From NCBI RefSeq assembly GCF_007667425.1, contig NZ_VDRC01000001.1, positions 558,001 to 622,000 on the forward strand: a DNA stretch of 64,000 bases, given 5' to 3'. Positions 35,911-43,701 of this stretch are shown in pieces (the first letter of the stretch is position 1; every line of letters begins with the position of its first letter). The notes beneath the pieces are model-generated. The model searched no databases. It worked only from the letters and a program-made list of their open reading frames with translations, and was not told where the DNA came from. Position numbers and translations under genes: made by a program. Origin of the DNA: Microbacterium sp. 1.5R (GTDB lineage: Bacteria; Actinomycetota; Actinomycetes; Actinomycetales; Microbacteriaceae).

Positions 35911-38900
35911 ATGTCCTCCCCCGTCATCTCCTACCCCGCCGAGCTGCCCGTCAGCGCCGCGCGGGCTGAGATCGCCGACGCCATCCGCGACCACCAGGTC
36001 GTGATCGTCGCCGGTGCCACAGGCTCGGGCAAGACGACGCAGCTGCCGAAGATCTGCCTGGAGCTCGGGCGCGAGCGCATCGCGCACACCCAGCCACGAC
36101 GCCTCGCCGCGCGCACGATCGCCGAGCGCGTCGCCGAGGAGATGCAGGTCGAGCTCGGCGGTCTCGTCGGGTACAAGGTGCGCTTCACCGATCAGGTGTC
36201 CGATGAGACGCGCATCGCGCTCATGACCGACGGCATCCTGCTCAACGAGCTAGGCCGCGATCGGCTGCTGCGCCGGTACGACACCATCATCATCGACGAG
36301 GCGCACGAGCGGTCGCTCAACGTCGACTTCCTGCTGGGCTACCTGGCGCGGCTGCTGCCCGAGCGCCCCGACCTCAAGATCGTCATCACCTCGGCGACCA
36401 TCGACCCCGAGAGCTTCGCGCGGCACTTCGCTGCGGCCGACGGCACGCCGGCCCCGATCATCGAGGTCTCCGGACGCACCTACCCGGTGGAGATCCGCTA
36501 CCGTGCGCAGACCGACGACGAGGCAGACGACGACGCGCAGGAGGTCGACGAGGTGTCGGCGATCGTCGCCGCCCTGCGGGAGCTCGACCGCGAGGCGCCG
36601 GGCGACGTGCTCGTGTTCCTCCCCGGCGAGGCGGAGATCCGGGATGCCGCCGATGCGGTGCGCGGCGCCTACGCGCACGACCGCTCCCCCACCGAGGTCC
36701 TTCCGCTCTACGGGCGGCTCTCGGCGTCCGAGCAGCACCGGGTGTTCGAACGCAGCCGGGTGGCCGGGGTCAGGCGGCGCGTCGTTCTCGCCACGAACGT
36801 CGCCGAGACGAGCCTCACCGTCCCCGGCATCCGCTACGTGATCGACACGGGCACCGCGCGCATCTCCCGCTACAGCGCCCGCTCCAAGGTGCAGCGTCTG
36901 CCGATCGAGGCGATATCGCAGGCCTCGGCCAATCAGCGCTCCGGCCGTGCCGGCCGCACGAGCGACGGCATCGCGATCCGCCTCTACAGCGAGGAGGACT
37001 TCGCGCGCCGCCCCGAGTTCACCGAACCCGAGATCCTGCGCACGTCGCTCGCGTCGGTGATCCTGCAGATGCTGTCGCTCGGCTTCGGCGACATCACCGC
37101 GTTCCCCTTCCTCACCCCTCCGGACTCCCGCGGGGTGAAGGCGGCGTTCGACCTCCTCACCGAGCTGGGGGCCGTCGACATCGCGCGGGACGAGCCGCGG
37201 CTCACCCGCATCGGACGCGACATCGCCCGCATCCCGATCGACCCGCGCTTCGCACGCATGCTCATCGAGGCCGGGCGCGCGGCATCCGGCTCGGTCACCC
37301 GCGACGTCCTCGCGATCGTCGCCGGGATGTCGATCCAGGACGTCCGCGAGCGCCCGTCGCAGGATGCCCCGCAGAGCGTGCGCGACGAGGCCGACCGCAT
37401 GCACGCCCGGTTCGCCGATCCGACGAGCGACTTCCTCTCGATCCTCAACCTGTGGAACCATCTCCGGGAGCAGCAACGCGAGCTGGGCTCGAGCGCCTTC
37501 CGGCGCCTCTGCCGGTCCGAGCACCTGAACTACGTCCGCGTGCGCGAGTGGTTCGACGTGCACCGCCAGCTCCGCACCCTGGTGCGGACGAAGGAGTCCC
37601 CGCCGACCACCGGCGACCCGGACGCGATCCACCGGGCCCTGCTCTCCGGCCTGCTGTCGCAGATCGGCATCCTCGACGAGCGCAGCACCGGCGGGCGCGG
37701 GCAGAGCAAGACCCCGCCGAAGGACGCTAGGCGCCGTCAGGCGGAGTATCGGGGAGCCCGCGGCATCCGCTTCTCGATCTTCCCCGGCTCGGCGCTGCGC
37801 AAGAAGAGCCCGCAGGCCGTGATGGCCGCCGAGATCGTCGAGACCTCGCGCACCTATGCCCGCACCGTCGCCGCGATCGATCCCGCCTGGGCCGAGGCCC
37901 TCGCCGGCCACCTGGCCAAGCGTCAGGTCACCGAGCCCCACTGGTCGAAGGACGCAGGGGCGGCCGTCGCGTACGAGAAGGTCACGCTGTTCGGGGTCGA
38001 GATCATCCCCCGCCGTCGTGTGCAGTTCGCCCGCGTCGACCGTGCCGCGTCGCGTGAGCTGTTCCTGCGCCACGCGCTCGTCGAAGGCGAGTGGGATCCG
38101 GGCCGCATCGACAAGCGGGTGAGCGCGTTCTGGCGCAGCAACGCCGAGCTGCGCAAACGCCTCGAGAAGCTGGAGGAGCGCGAACGCCGCCGCGACATCC
38201 TCGCGGGCGACGAGGCGGTCTTCCGGTTCTACGACGAGCGCATCCCGGCCGACGTGTTCGACGTCCGCTCGTTCGAGAAGTGGTGGCGCGAGGCTCTGAC
38301 CTCCACGCCGAAGCTGCTCGTGATGCGCGAGGCCGACCTCGTCGACGATGACAGCCGGGCCGACCGCAGCGAGTTCCCCACGAGGTGGACCCAGGGCGAT
38401 CAGGTGCTCGGCCTCGCCTACCGATTCGAGCCAGGGGCTCCTGACGACGGCGTGAGCGTGGTGATCCCGCTGCCGTTGCTCGCGCAGATCGAGGACCGCG
38501 GCTTCGACTGGCAGGTGCCGGGGCTTCGCGCAGAGCTCGTCACCGGACTCTTGCGCGCGCTGCCCAAGGCGATCCGCCGGCACGTCGTGCCCGCCGCGGA
38601 CTGGGCGGAGAAGTTCGGGGCGGAGCTCGCGGGCGACGGGCCGGAGTCGCACGCCGGCCTCCCGCCGCGCGGACTCAAAGAGGCGCTGGCGAAGCTCATC
38701 CAGCCGCTCGCCAACCAGCTCGTGTCGGCCGCCGACTTCGAAGACGACAGGGTGCCATCGCACCTGCGCATGAACTTCCGGGCGGTCGACGAACGCGGAC
38801 GGATCGTCGGATCCGACCGCGACCTGCGCGTGCTGCAGGAGCAGCTCTCCGACCGCGCGCGGAGCAGCGTCGCCCGCTCGATCGCCGCACCGCCGCGCAG

Positions 38901-39828
38901 GGCGGCCCCCGGTTCGGGCCCGCAGCCCGCCGGCCCCGCTCCCTCGTCGATCGAGCAGGACGGTCTCACCGCCTGGACGTTCGGCGACCTCCCCGAGGTG
39001 TTGGACACGCGGGTCGCCGGTGGCGTCGTGCGCGGGTATCCGGCGATCGTCGACCAGGGGAAGACCGTCGCGGTGCGCGTCGAGGCGACGGCCGAGGCCG
39101 CCACCTCCGCGACCAGGGCGGGCGTGCTGCGGCTCGTCCTGCTCGGCGTCCCGTCGCCCAGCTCGTACGTGCAGCAGCATCTGACCAGCGCGGAGAAGCT
39201 GGCCCTCGCGGCATCGCCGTACTCGTCCGCCGCCGCGCTCATCGAGGACTGCCGCGCCGCCGTCGTGCAGCGACTCATCGACGTGGCCACCGCGGCCGCG
39301 CAGGGCGTCGTCCGCACCGAAGGGGAGTTCACCCGCGTGCGAGACCTCGTGTCGGCATCCCTTGTCGACGAGCTCTTCGCGTGCGTGTCGCTCGTCGCGC
39401 GCATTCTCACGAAGGCCCGCGATGTCGAACGCGGCATCAAGTCGCAGAACTCGCTCGCACTGCTCGGACCGTTGAACGACATCCGCACGCAACTGTCGGG
39501 ACTCCTGCACCCCGGATTCGTGTCGGCCACCGGCGTGGATCGCCTCGCGCACTACCCCCGTTACCTCGACGGCATGCTCGACCGGCTGAAGACGCTCGGC
39601 AGCGAACCGGGCAAGGACCGCACGCGCATGAGCGAATACGAGCGGATGGCGAACGCGTACGAGGACGCCGGGGGCACGATCCCCCTCGCGCCAGGCGCGC
39701 CCCTCTCTCTCGTCGAGACCCGGTGGCTGCTCGAGGAGTACCGCGTGAGCGTGTTCGCCCAGCGCCTCGGCACCGCACAGCCCGTCTCCCCCCAGCGCAT
39801 CGCGAAGGCCCTCGCCGCCGGTCGGTGA
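35911..39828 (+). CDS. hrpA: ATP-dependent RNA helicase HrpA
   Basis: 1305-aa DEAH-box helicase. Motif I GATGSGKTTQLPK (about residue 35), motif II DEAHERS, motif III SATID and motif VI QRSGRAGRTSDG are intact. They are followed by HA2 and OB domains and the long C-terminal DUF3418 region that distinguishes HrpA from HrpB. HrpA acts on structured RNA and, in E. coli, on stalled translation complexes. The ATG at 35911 has GGAGGG close upstream; a 16-bp duplication occupies the promoter region. Confidence 0.95.
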   Translation: MSSPVISYPAELPVSAARAEIADAIRDHQVVIVAGATGSGKTTQLPKICLELGRERIAHTQPRRLAARTIAERVAEEMQVELGGLVGYKVRFTDQVSDETRIALMTDGILLNELGRDRLLRRYDTIIIDEAHERSLNVDFLLGYLARLLPERPDLKIVITSATIDPESFARHFAAADGTPAPIIEVSGRTYPVEIRYRAQTDDEADDDAQEVDEVSAIVAALRELDREAPGDVLVFLPGEAEIRDAADAVRGAYAHDRSPTEVLPLYGRLSASEQHRVFERSRVAGVRRRVVLATNVAETSLTVPGIRYVIDTGTARISRYSARSKVQRLPIEAISQASANQRSGRAGRTSDGIAIRLYSEEDFARRPEFTEPEILRTSLASVILQMLSLGFGDITAFPFLTPPDSRGVKAAFDLLTELGAVDIARDEPRLTRIGRDIARIPIDPRFARMLIEAGRAASGSVTRDVLAIVAGMSIQDVRERPSQDAPQSVRDEADRMHARFADPTSDFLSILNLWNHLREQQRELGSSAFRRLCRSEHLNYVRVREWFDVHRQLRTLVRTKESPPTTGDPDAIHRALLSGLLSQIGILDERSTGGRGQSKTPPKDARRRQAEYRGARGIRFSIFPGSALRKKSPQAVMAAEIVETSRTYARTVAAIDPAWAEALAGHLAKRQVTEPHWSKDAGAAVAYEKVTLFGVEIIPRRRVQFARVDRAASRELFLRHALVEGEWDPGRIDKRVSAFWRSNAELRKRLEKLEERERRRDILAGDEAVFRFYDERIPADVFDVRSFEKWWREALTSTPKLLVMREADLVDDDSRADRSEFPTRWTQGDQVLGLAYRFEPGAPDDGVSVVIPLPLLAQIEDRGFDWQVPGLRAELVTGLLRALPKAIRRHVVPAADWAEKFGAELAGDGPESHAGLPPRGLKEALAKLIQPLANQLVSAADFEDDRVPSHLRMNFRAVDERGRIVGSDRDLRVLQEQLSDRARSSVARSIAAPPRRAAPGSGPQPAGPAPSSIEQDGLTAWTFGDLPEVLDTRVAGGVVRGYPAIVDQGKTVAVRVEATAEAATSATRAGVLRLVLLGVPSPSSYVQQHLTSAEKLALAASPYSSAAALIEDCRAAVVQRLIDVATAAAQGVVRTEGEFTRVRDLVSASLVDELFACVSLVARILTKARDVERGIKSQNSLALLGPLNDIRTQLSGLLHPGFVSATGVDRLAHYPRYLDGMLDRLKTLGSEPGKDRTRMSEYERMANAYEDAGGTIPLAPGAPLSLVETRWLLEEYRVSVFAQRLGTAQPVSPQRIAKALAAGR

Positions 39829-39845
39829 ACGAGCGAAGCCCCACG

Positions 39846-39951
39846 GGTCGTTGAGCGAGCGGAGCGAGACGAAACGCGAGGATGCCGACGTCGGCATCGC
39901 GCGAAGGGTCACCGCGTTTCGTCTCGTCGCTGCGCTCCTCGCTCAACGACC
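39846..39951. repeat. 106-bp gene-less REP-like element (L-P-R)
   Basis: A 33-bp left arm L (39846-39878, GGTCGTTGAGCGAGCGGAGC onward, ending GACGAAACGCG), a middle piece with the perfect 18-bp palindrome GATGCCGACGTCGGCATC (39881-39898), and a 39-bp right arm R (39913-39951). R is L reversed with a small insertion. The whole can fold into a long hairpin. The same three parts surround the adjacent GIY-YIG gene, so this reads as that element without its gene. Confidence 0.85.
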
Positions 39952-39965
39952 CGGGGATGAGCACA

Positions 39966-39998
39966 GGTCGTTGAGCGAGCGGAGCGAGACGAAACGCG
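39966..39998 (+). repeat. Left arm L of GIY-YIG element
   Basis: 33 bp, identical to 39846-39878, starting GGTCGTTGAGCGAGCGGAGC and ending GACGAAACGCG. The nuclease stop codon abuts it. Confidence 0.9.
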
Positions 39999-40298
39999 TC
40001 ATCCCTCGCCCGAACGCTGCCTCCGCGCTCGCGCGCTCCAGCCGCGGACGGCATCCAGACCGCCCTCGACGAATGCGAGCCGCTTGGCGTGGCTCCAGCC
40101 CTGGATGCGTTTCTCCCACAGGAACGCGTCATCGATGCGGGCGAAGTCCTCACTCCACACGAGTTCGACAGGGAGTCGCCGTCGCGTATAAGCGCTGCCC
40201 CTGCCGTCGGCGTGCTCGGCCAGGCGACGAGTCAGGGCGACCGTGCTCCCGACGTAGAGCGTGCCGTCTGCGCATCTCAACATGTACACCGTCCCCAT
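39999..40298 (-). CDS. GIY-YIG nuclease family protein
   Basis: 99-aa single-domain nuclease of the UPF0213/YhbQ-like type. The GIY-YIG residues appear as VYMLRC (4-9) and LYVGST (14-19), the conserved arginine as LTRRLAEH (22-29), and the catalytic glutamate as E62 in FLWEKRIQGW; all active-site positions are present. The tail is basic (RARRQRSGEG). The ATG at 40298 has TATGGT eight bases upstream; a GTG at 40349 would add 17 residues reading into the P piece and is less likely. It lies exactly between inverted repeats L and R, suggesting it acts on them. Confidence 0.9.
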   Translation of the reverse strand: MGTVYMLRCADGTLYVGSTVALTRRLAEHADGRGSAYTRRRLPVELVWSEDFARIDDAFLWEKRIQGWSHAKRLAFVEGGLDAVRGWSARARRQRSGEG

Positions 40299-40315
40299 GC
40301 GCTCGAACCATACGC

Positions 40316-40388
40316 GGGGATGCCGACGTCGGCGTTGCCCGGAGCTCACCGCGTTTCGTCTCGTCGCCGCGCTCCTCGCTCAACGACC
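40316..40388 (-). repeat. P-like piece and right arm R of GIY-YIG element
   Basis: GGATGCCGACGTCGGC, then a diverged spacer ending TCAC, then the 39-bp arm beginning CGCGTTTCGTCTCGTCGC. It parallels 39879-39951, with one substitution in R and several changes plus one indel in the spacer. Confidence 0.85.
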
Positions 40389-40458
40389 CGCGGGATCCTT
40401 CACCCGCACGGATTCCCAACCCGTGGAGACGACACGCGGGGAGCCACGGCATCCGCGT

Positions 40459-40464
40459 TAGCCT
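40459..40464 (+). promoter_or_regulatory. Leaderless -10 box for quinone oxidoreductase
   Basis: TAGCCT, six bases, then ATG at 40471. Confidence 0.6.
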
Positions 40465-40470
40465 GGCTTC

Positions 40471-41415
40471 ATGGCTCGCGCGATCGTGTACACAGAGTTC
40501 GGATCCCCTGACGTCCTGCACCAGATCGAGGTGCCCGACCCGCTCCCCCTGGCGGGAGAGGTGCTCGTGCGCATCGAGGCCGCCGGGGTGAACCCCATCG
40601 ACGCCAAGCTGCGCAGTGCGAAGCGCCCGTCACCCCCGATCACCGAGCCGCGCGGCGTCGGCTTCGACGGGGCCGGTGTCGTCGAGAGCATCGGCGACGG
40701 AGTGCAGGGTCTCGTGGTGGGCGACCGCGTCGCGATCCGCGACACCAGGGGCACGTACTCGAGCCTCCTCGCCGCCCCCGCTGAGCACCTCGCGCTGCTG
40801 CCCGACGGCGTCACTGCCGCTGAGGGCGCAGGCATCGGCATCCCCGCCGGAACGGCCTACCAGGCGCTGCGCTCGCTCGGCGTCACCGAAGGCGACGTGC
40901 TGCTCGTGCACGGCGGTTCCGGATCGGTCGGCCAGGCGGTCGTGCAGTTCGCCGTCGCCTGGGGAGCCACGGTGATCGCGACGGCCAGCCCCGCGCGCCA
41001 CGACCTGCTGCGCGAGCTCGGGGCGACACCCGTCGCCTACGGCGACGGACTGCTCGACCGCGTGCGCGAGGCCGCACCGCAGGGAGTCACCGTCGCTCTC
41101 GACTGCGCCGGCACCGACGAGGCGATCCAGACATCACTCGAGCTGATCGCCGACCGCGACCGCATCGCGACGATCGTGCGTGGCCCCGACGCGGCGGACT
41201 TCGGCATCCGCGCCTTCTCCGGCGGATCGCCCGTGCCGCTCACCGAGCAGGAGCTCTCGTGGCGCGCCGAGGCTCTCGAGGCGACGATCGCCCTTCTGGA
41301 CTCGGGCGACTTCACGATCGAGATCGCCCGCGAGATGCCCCTCGCCGAGGCGGCACAGGCCCACGAGCTCGTGGAATCCGGTGCCACCTCGGGGAAGATC
41401 GTCCTGATCCCCTAG
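40471..41415 (+). CDS. Zinc-independent quinone oxidoreductase (MDR family)
   Basis: 314-aa medium-chain reductase of the quinone oxidoreductase/zeta-crystallin type. The N-terminal GroES-like part includes VRIEAAGVNPIDAKLRSA, and the NADPH fold has VLLVHGGSGSVGQAVVQFA (AXXGXXG-like loop) near residue 150. No catalytic-zinc cysteine cluster is seen. It probably reduces quinones or enones with NADPH. Its TAG shares the tetramer CTAG with the stop of the convergent CMD gene. Confidence 0.9.
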   Translation: MARAIVYTEFGSPDVLHQIEVPDPLPLAGEVLVRIEAAGVNPIDAKLRSAKRPSPPITEPRGVGFDGAGVVESIGDGVQGLVVGDRVAIRDTRGTYSSLLAAPAEHLALLPDGVTAAEGAGIGIPAGTAYQALRSLGVTEGDVLLVHGGSGSVGQAVVQFAVAWGATVIATASPARHDLLRELGATPVAYGDGLLDRVREAAPQGVTVALDCAGTDEAIQTSLELIADRDRIATIVRGPDAADFGIRAFSGGSPVPLTEQELSWRAEALEATIALLDSGDFTIEIAREMPLAEAAQAHELVESGATSGKIVLIP

Positions 41416-42047
41416 GGCTGAGCGGGCGGCGCGACAGCGCGGCCGATCGACAGCATGAGCCGGTTGGCCCAGTTGAAGAACGCCGCGCCGTGGATGACGT
41501 CGGCGATCTCGAGGTCGTCGAGCCCCTCCGCTCGCAGCCGCGCGATCTCGTCGGCGCCGAACGAGCTCGGAGTGTCGGTGAGGGCGACGGATGCCGCGAC
41601 GACGGCGCTCCAGCGCGACCCGAGGTCGGCGTCCACGCCCTCGTCGAGCAGCCGGTCGACGTCGTCGGGTCGTCCACCGTGGTGGGCGGCGAACCGGGAG
41701 TGCACCGACGCGCAGAACACGCAGCCGTTGCGGCGGGATGCCGCGGTCGCCGCGAGTTCGCGCTCGGCGCGGGCCAGCCCCTCGCGGGTGTTGTAGAAGA
41801 TGTCCTTGTCGACGAGCGTGCGGGCCTTCAGCACCTCGGGGTCGCGGGCGAGGAGCCGGAAGTAGTCGTTCTTCGCACGGCTCGCGTCGACGAGACCGTC
41901 GTAGTGCCGGTCGGTGAGCTCGTCCTCGTCGAGCGGCGGCAGGTGAGGCGTCCAGCCGACCTCGGCGCGCGTGAAGTGCTCGGGGTGCGGCGCGGGGTCG
42001 TGCAGCACCGTGACGGTCGTGATGGCGCTGGCGGCGGCGGAGCTCAT
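41412..42047 (-). CDS. Alkylhydroperoxidase-domain protein (Avi_7169-like)
   Basis: 211-aa CMD/AhpD-fold protein. The peroxidase-type motif is CVFCASVHSR (two cysteines three residues apart followed by a His), like AhpD CxxCxxxH. The upstream KNDYFRLLARDPEVLKARTLVDKDIFY and later AAFFNWANRLMLSIG fit the family often found beside a CMD_Avi_7170 protein and a luciferase-like monooxygenase. The ATG overlaps the preceding stop by four bases. It may reduce a peroxide formed by the neighbouring monooxygenase, by inference. Confidence 0.85.
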   Translation of the reverse strand: MSSAAASAITTVTVLHDPAPHPEHFTRAEVGWTPHLPPLDEDELTDRHYDGLVDASRAKNDYFRLLARDPEVLKARTLVDKDIFYNTREGLARAERELAATAASRRNGCVFCASVHSRFAAHHGGRPDDVDRLLDEGVDADLGSRWSAVVAASVALTDTPSSFGADEIARLRAEGLDDLEIADVIHGAAFFNWANRLMLSIGRAVAPPAQP

Positions 42048-42637
42048 GCTGCCACTCCCGCCCGCGACAGGGCGCGCAGGCCGGTCACGACCCGCTGCTG
42101 GAACGCGAGGAACGACACCAGCTGCGACAGGGTGACGATGCCGTCGGCCGTCCACCCGACGTCCAGGAGGCGCTGGATGTCGTCACCGGACGCCTCGCGC
42201 GGCCGCAGCACGAGCAGGTGGGTGTGCGCGAGGGCTGCCGCCAGCCGCTCCCCCAGCGTGTCGACCGCATCCGTCGCCGGCGCGTACCGGGCGCCGTCGG
42301 TGTTCTCGCTCTGCAGCCCGACCTCGGCGTATGAGCCGAAGGGTCCCGAGCCGGCGGCGGAGGCCGCCTCGGCGAGCACGACCGCGGCTCGCTCAGGGTC
42401 GACGGCGATCGCACGTGCGGCGTAGAAGGTGCCTGCCGGATCGGTGTCCACGGCCAGCCGCGTCGCGAATGCGGCGACGAGCTCGCGCTCGGCCTGCGAC
42501 ACGTGCTCGACCGAGACCGGCTCGAACAGGGCGTCGAAGCTGGCCTGCAGCTGCTCCCTCGTGACGGGTCGACGGCGCCGCAGTGCATCGAGCTCGGGCG
42601 TCACCCCCACGATCCGATCGATGATGTCGTTCGTCAT
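42044..42637 (-). CDS. CMD-domain protein (Avi_7170-like)
   Basis: 197-aa protein of the carboxymuconolactone decarboxylase-like superfamily, lacking the CxxC pair of its neighbour. Family-like segments are DIIDRIVGVTPELDALRRRRP at the N-terminus and TADGIVTLSQLVSFLAFQQRVV near the C-terminus. It is coupled by four-base overlaps to the monooxygenase upstream and the AhpD-like protein downstream. The function of this family is not established. Confidence 0.82.
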   Translation of the reverse strand: MTNDIIDRIVGVTPELDALRRRRPVTREQLQASFDALFEPVSVEHVSQAERELVAAFATRLAVDTDPAGTFYAARAIAVDPERAAVVLAEAASAAGSGPFGSYAEVGLQSENTDGARYAPATDAVDTLGERLAAALAHTHLLVLRPREASGDDIQRLLDVGWTADGIVTLSQLVSFLAFQQRVVTGLRALSRAGVAA

Positions 42638-43701
42638 GCGTTCTCCCTGAGTGAATCGGTGAGTGAGTCGGTGAGTGAGTCGGTGAGTGTGTCGGTGAGT
42701 GAGGATCCCGTGGCGTAGCCGAGGACCGGAGCGACCTCCTGGGCGAACAGCTCGATCGAGCGGAGGACGTATTCGTGCGGGGCGTCGACGGAGTGCACCT
42801 GGAACGCGATCTCGGTGGCGCGCGACAGCGTGGCGTCGGCCGCGAGCGACTCCGCCACCTTCTCAGGGGCGCCGAGGTGCGTGTCGAGCGCGATGATCAG
42901 GTCGTCGAGGTCGTCGCCCTGGATCGTCTGCCCCTGGCGACGGAAACCCTCTGCGGCGCGGCGCAGCCCGACCTGCGCGAATCGCAGCGCGTCGGCTCGG
43001 TCGTCGGCGACGAACACGGTGCGCGAGGCGGTGATCCGCGGCGGGACGCCTGTCGGCAACGCGTCGAGGTAGGCATCGATGATCGGATCCTGCAGCGCCG
43101 AGAGCGGTGCCTGCAGAGCATCCGTCGCTCTCGGCTGCGTGCGCGACAGCAGCAGACCGTGGCCGTGGCTGCCGGCGCGGCGCCCCCCGGCCGCGGAGAA
43201 GGTCGCCTGCCAGATCCGGTCGCCGAGGTCGCCGGCATCCGGGTACAGGGTGTTGTCCGCGCCGATGTCGCGCCCGCCGAGCGCCGAGAGCAGCACCCGC
43301 AGCTTGCGATCGTAGGTCTCGGCCTTGTCGCGCACGTCCTCGCCGAACGGGACGAAAGACGTCGGCGTACCGCCGCTGCCGAGCCCCAGGTCGAGGCGCC
43401 CGCCCGCGAGCAGGTCGGTCACCACCGCGTCTTCGGCGACCCGCACCGGGTCTTCCAGAGTGAGCGTGATCACGCCGGTGCCGAGGCGGATGCGCGAGGT
43501 GCGGGCGGCGACGTGCGCGAGGAACACCAGCGGCGAGGGGAGGCCGCCCTCGGCGGCACGGAAGTGGTGCTGCGCGACCCATGCTCGACCGATGCCGTGC
43601 TGTTCGGCATGGCTGATCTGCTCGGCGGCGAGCGCGTACCTCTCCCCCGCGGAGGCGTCGTCGAGAAGCCGCGTGAAGAACGCGAGGGTGGGGGCCGTCA
43701 T
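42634..43701 (-). CDS. Luciferase-like FMN-dependent monooxygenase (KPN_01858-like)
   Basis: 355-aa bacterial-luciferase-fold protein. IGRAWVAQHHFRAAEGGLPSPLVFLAHVAARTSRIRLGTGV and GRLDLGLGSGGTPTSF are classic flavin-barrel segments. It needs reduced FMN from a reductase; none is in the operon. The C-terminal 20 residues hold an LTDS tetrapeptide repeat encoded by 12-bp tandem repeats, absent from the enzyme core. It sits between the ABC transporter and the CMD genes, so it probably oxidises the imported compound. Confidence 0.88.
   Translation of the reverse strand: MTAPTLAFFTRLLDDASAGERYALAAEQISHAEQHGIGRAWVAQHHFRAAEGGLPSPLVFLAHVAARTSRIRLGTGVITLTLEDPVRVAEDAVVTDLLAGGRLDLGLGSGGTPTSFVPFGEDVRDKAETYDRKLRVLLSALGGRDIGADNTLYPDAGDLGDRIWQATFSAAGGRRAGSHGHGLLLSRTQPRATDALQAPLSALQDPIIDAYLDALPTGVPPRITASRTVFVADDRADALRFAQVGLRRAAEGFRRQGQTIQGDDLDDLIIALDTHLGAPEKVAESLAADATLSRATEIAFQVHSVDAPHEYVLRSIELFAQEVAPVLGYATGSSLTDTLTDSLTDSLTDSLRENA
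42649..42696 (-). repeat. In-frame 12-bp tandem repeat at the monooxygenase C-terminus
   Basis: Four units GAGTGAGTCGGT (two exact, two with one change) at 42649-42660, 42661-42672, 42673-42684 and 42685-42696. They encode repeated LTDS. Confidence 0.9.

Larger units (their letters stand above)
39966..40388. mobile_element. Candidate REP-like element carrying a GIY-YIG nuclease
   Basis: Left arm L (39966-39998) is identical to the L of the neighbouring 106-bp element. The GIY-YIG gene follows at once, its stop codon starting at 39999. After its start come the P-like piece (core GGATGCCGACGTCGGC) at 40316-40349 and right arm R (40350-40388), one base different from the other R. The nuclease gene thus lies precisely between inverted ends. 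Mobility is inferred from architecture only; no target-site duplication was established. Confidence 0.6.

Noticed and set aside
36250..39912. Very long open frame antisense to hrpA
   Set aside because: Third-position GC bias opens this frame. Its translation is Arg/Glu/Asp/His-rich low complexity, while the plus strand encodes intact helicase motifs.
39851..40591. Open frame reading through the REP-like arms (peptides such as LSERSETKR)
   Set aside because: It is a translation of the repeat DNA itself and covers the GIY-YIG gene in antisense; no start signal or family.
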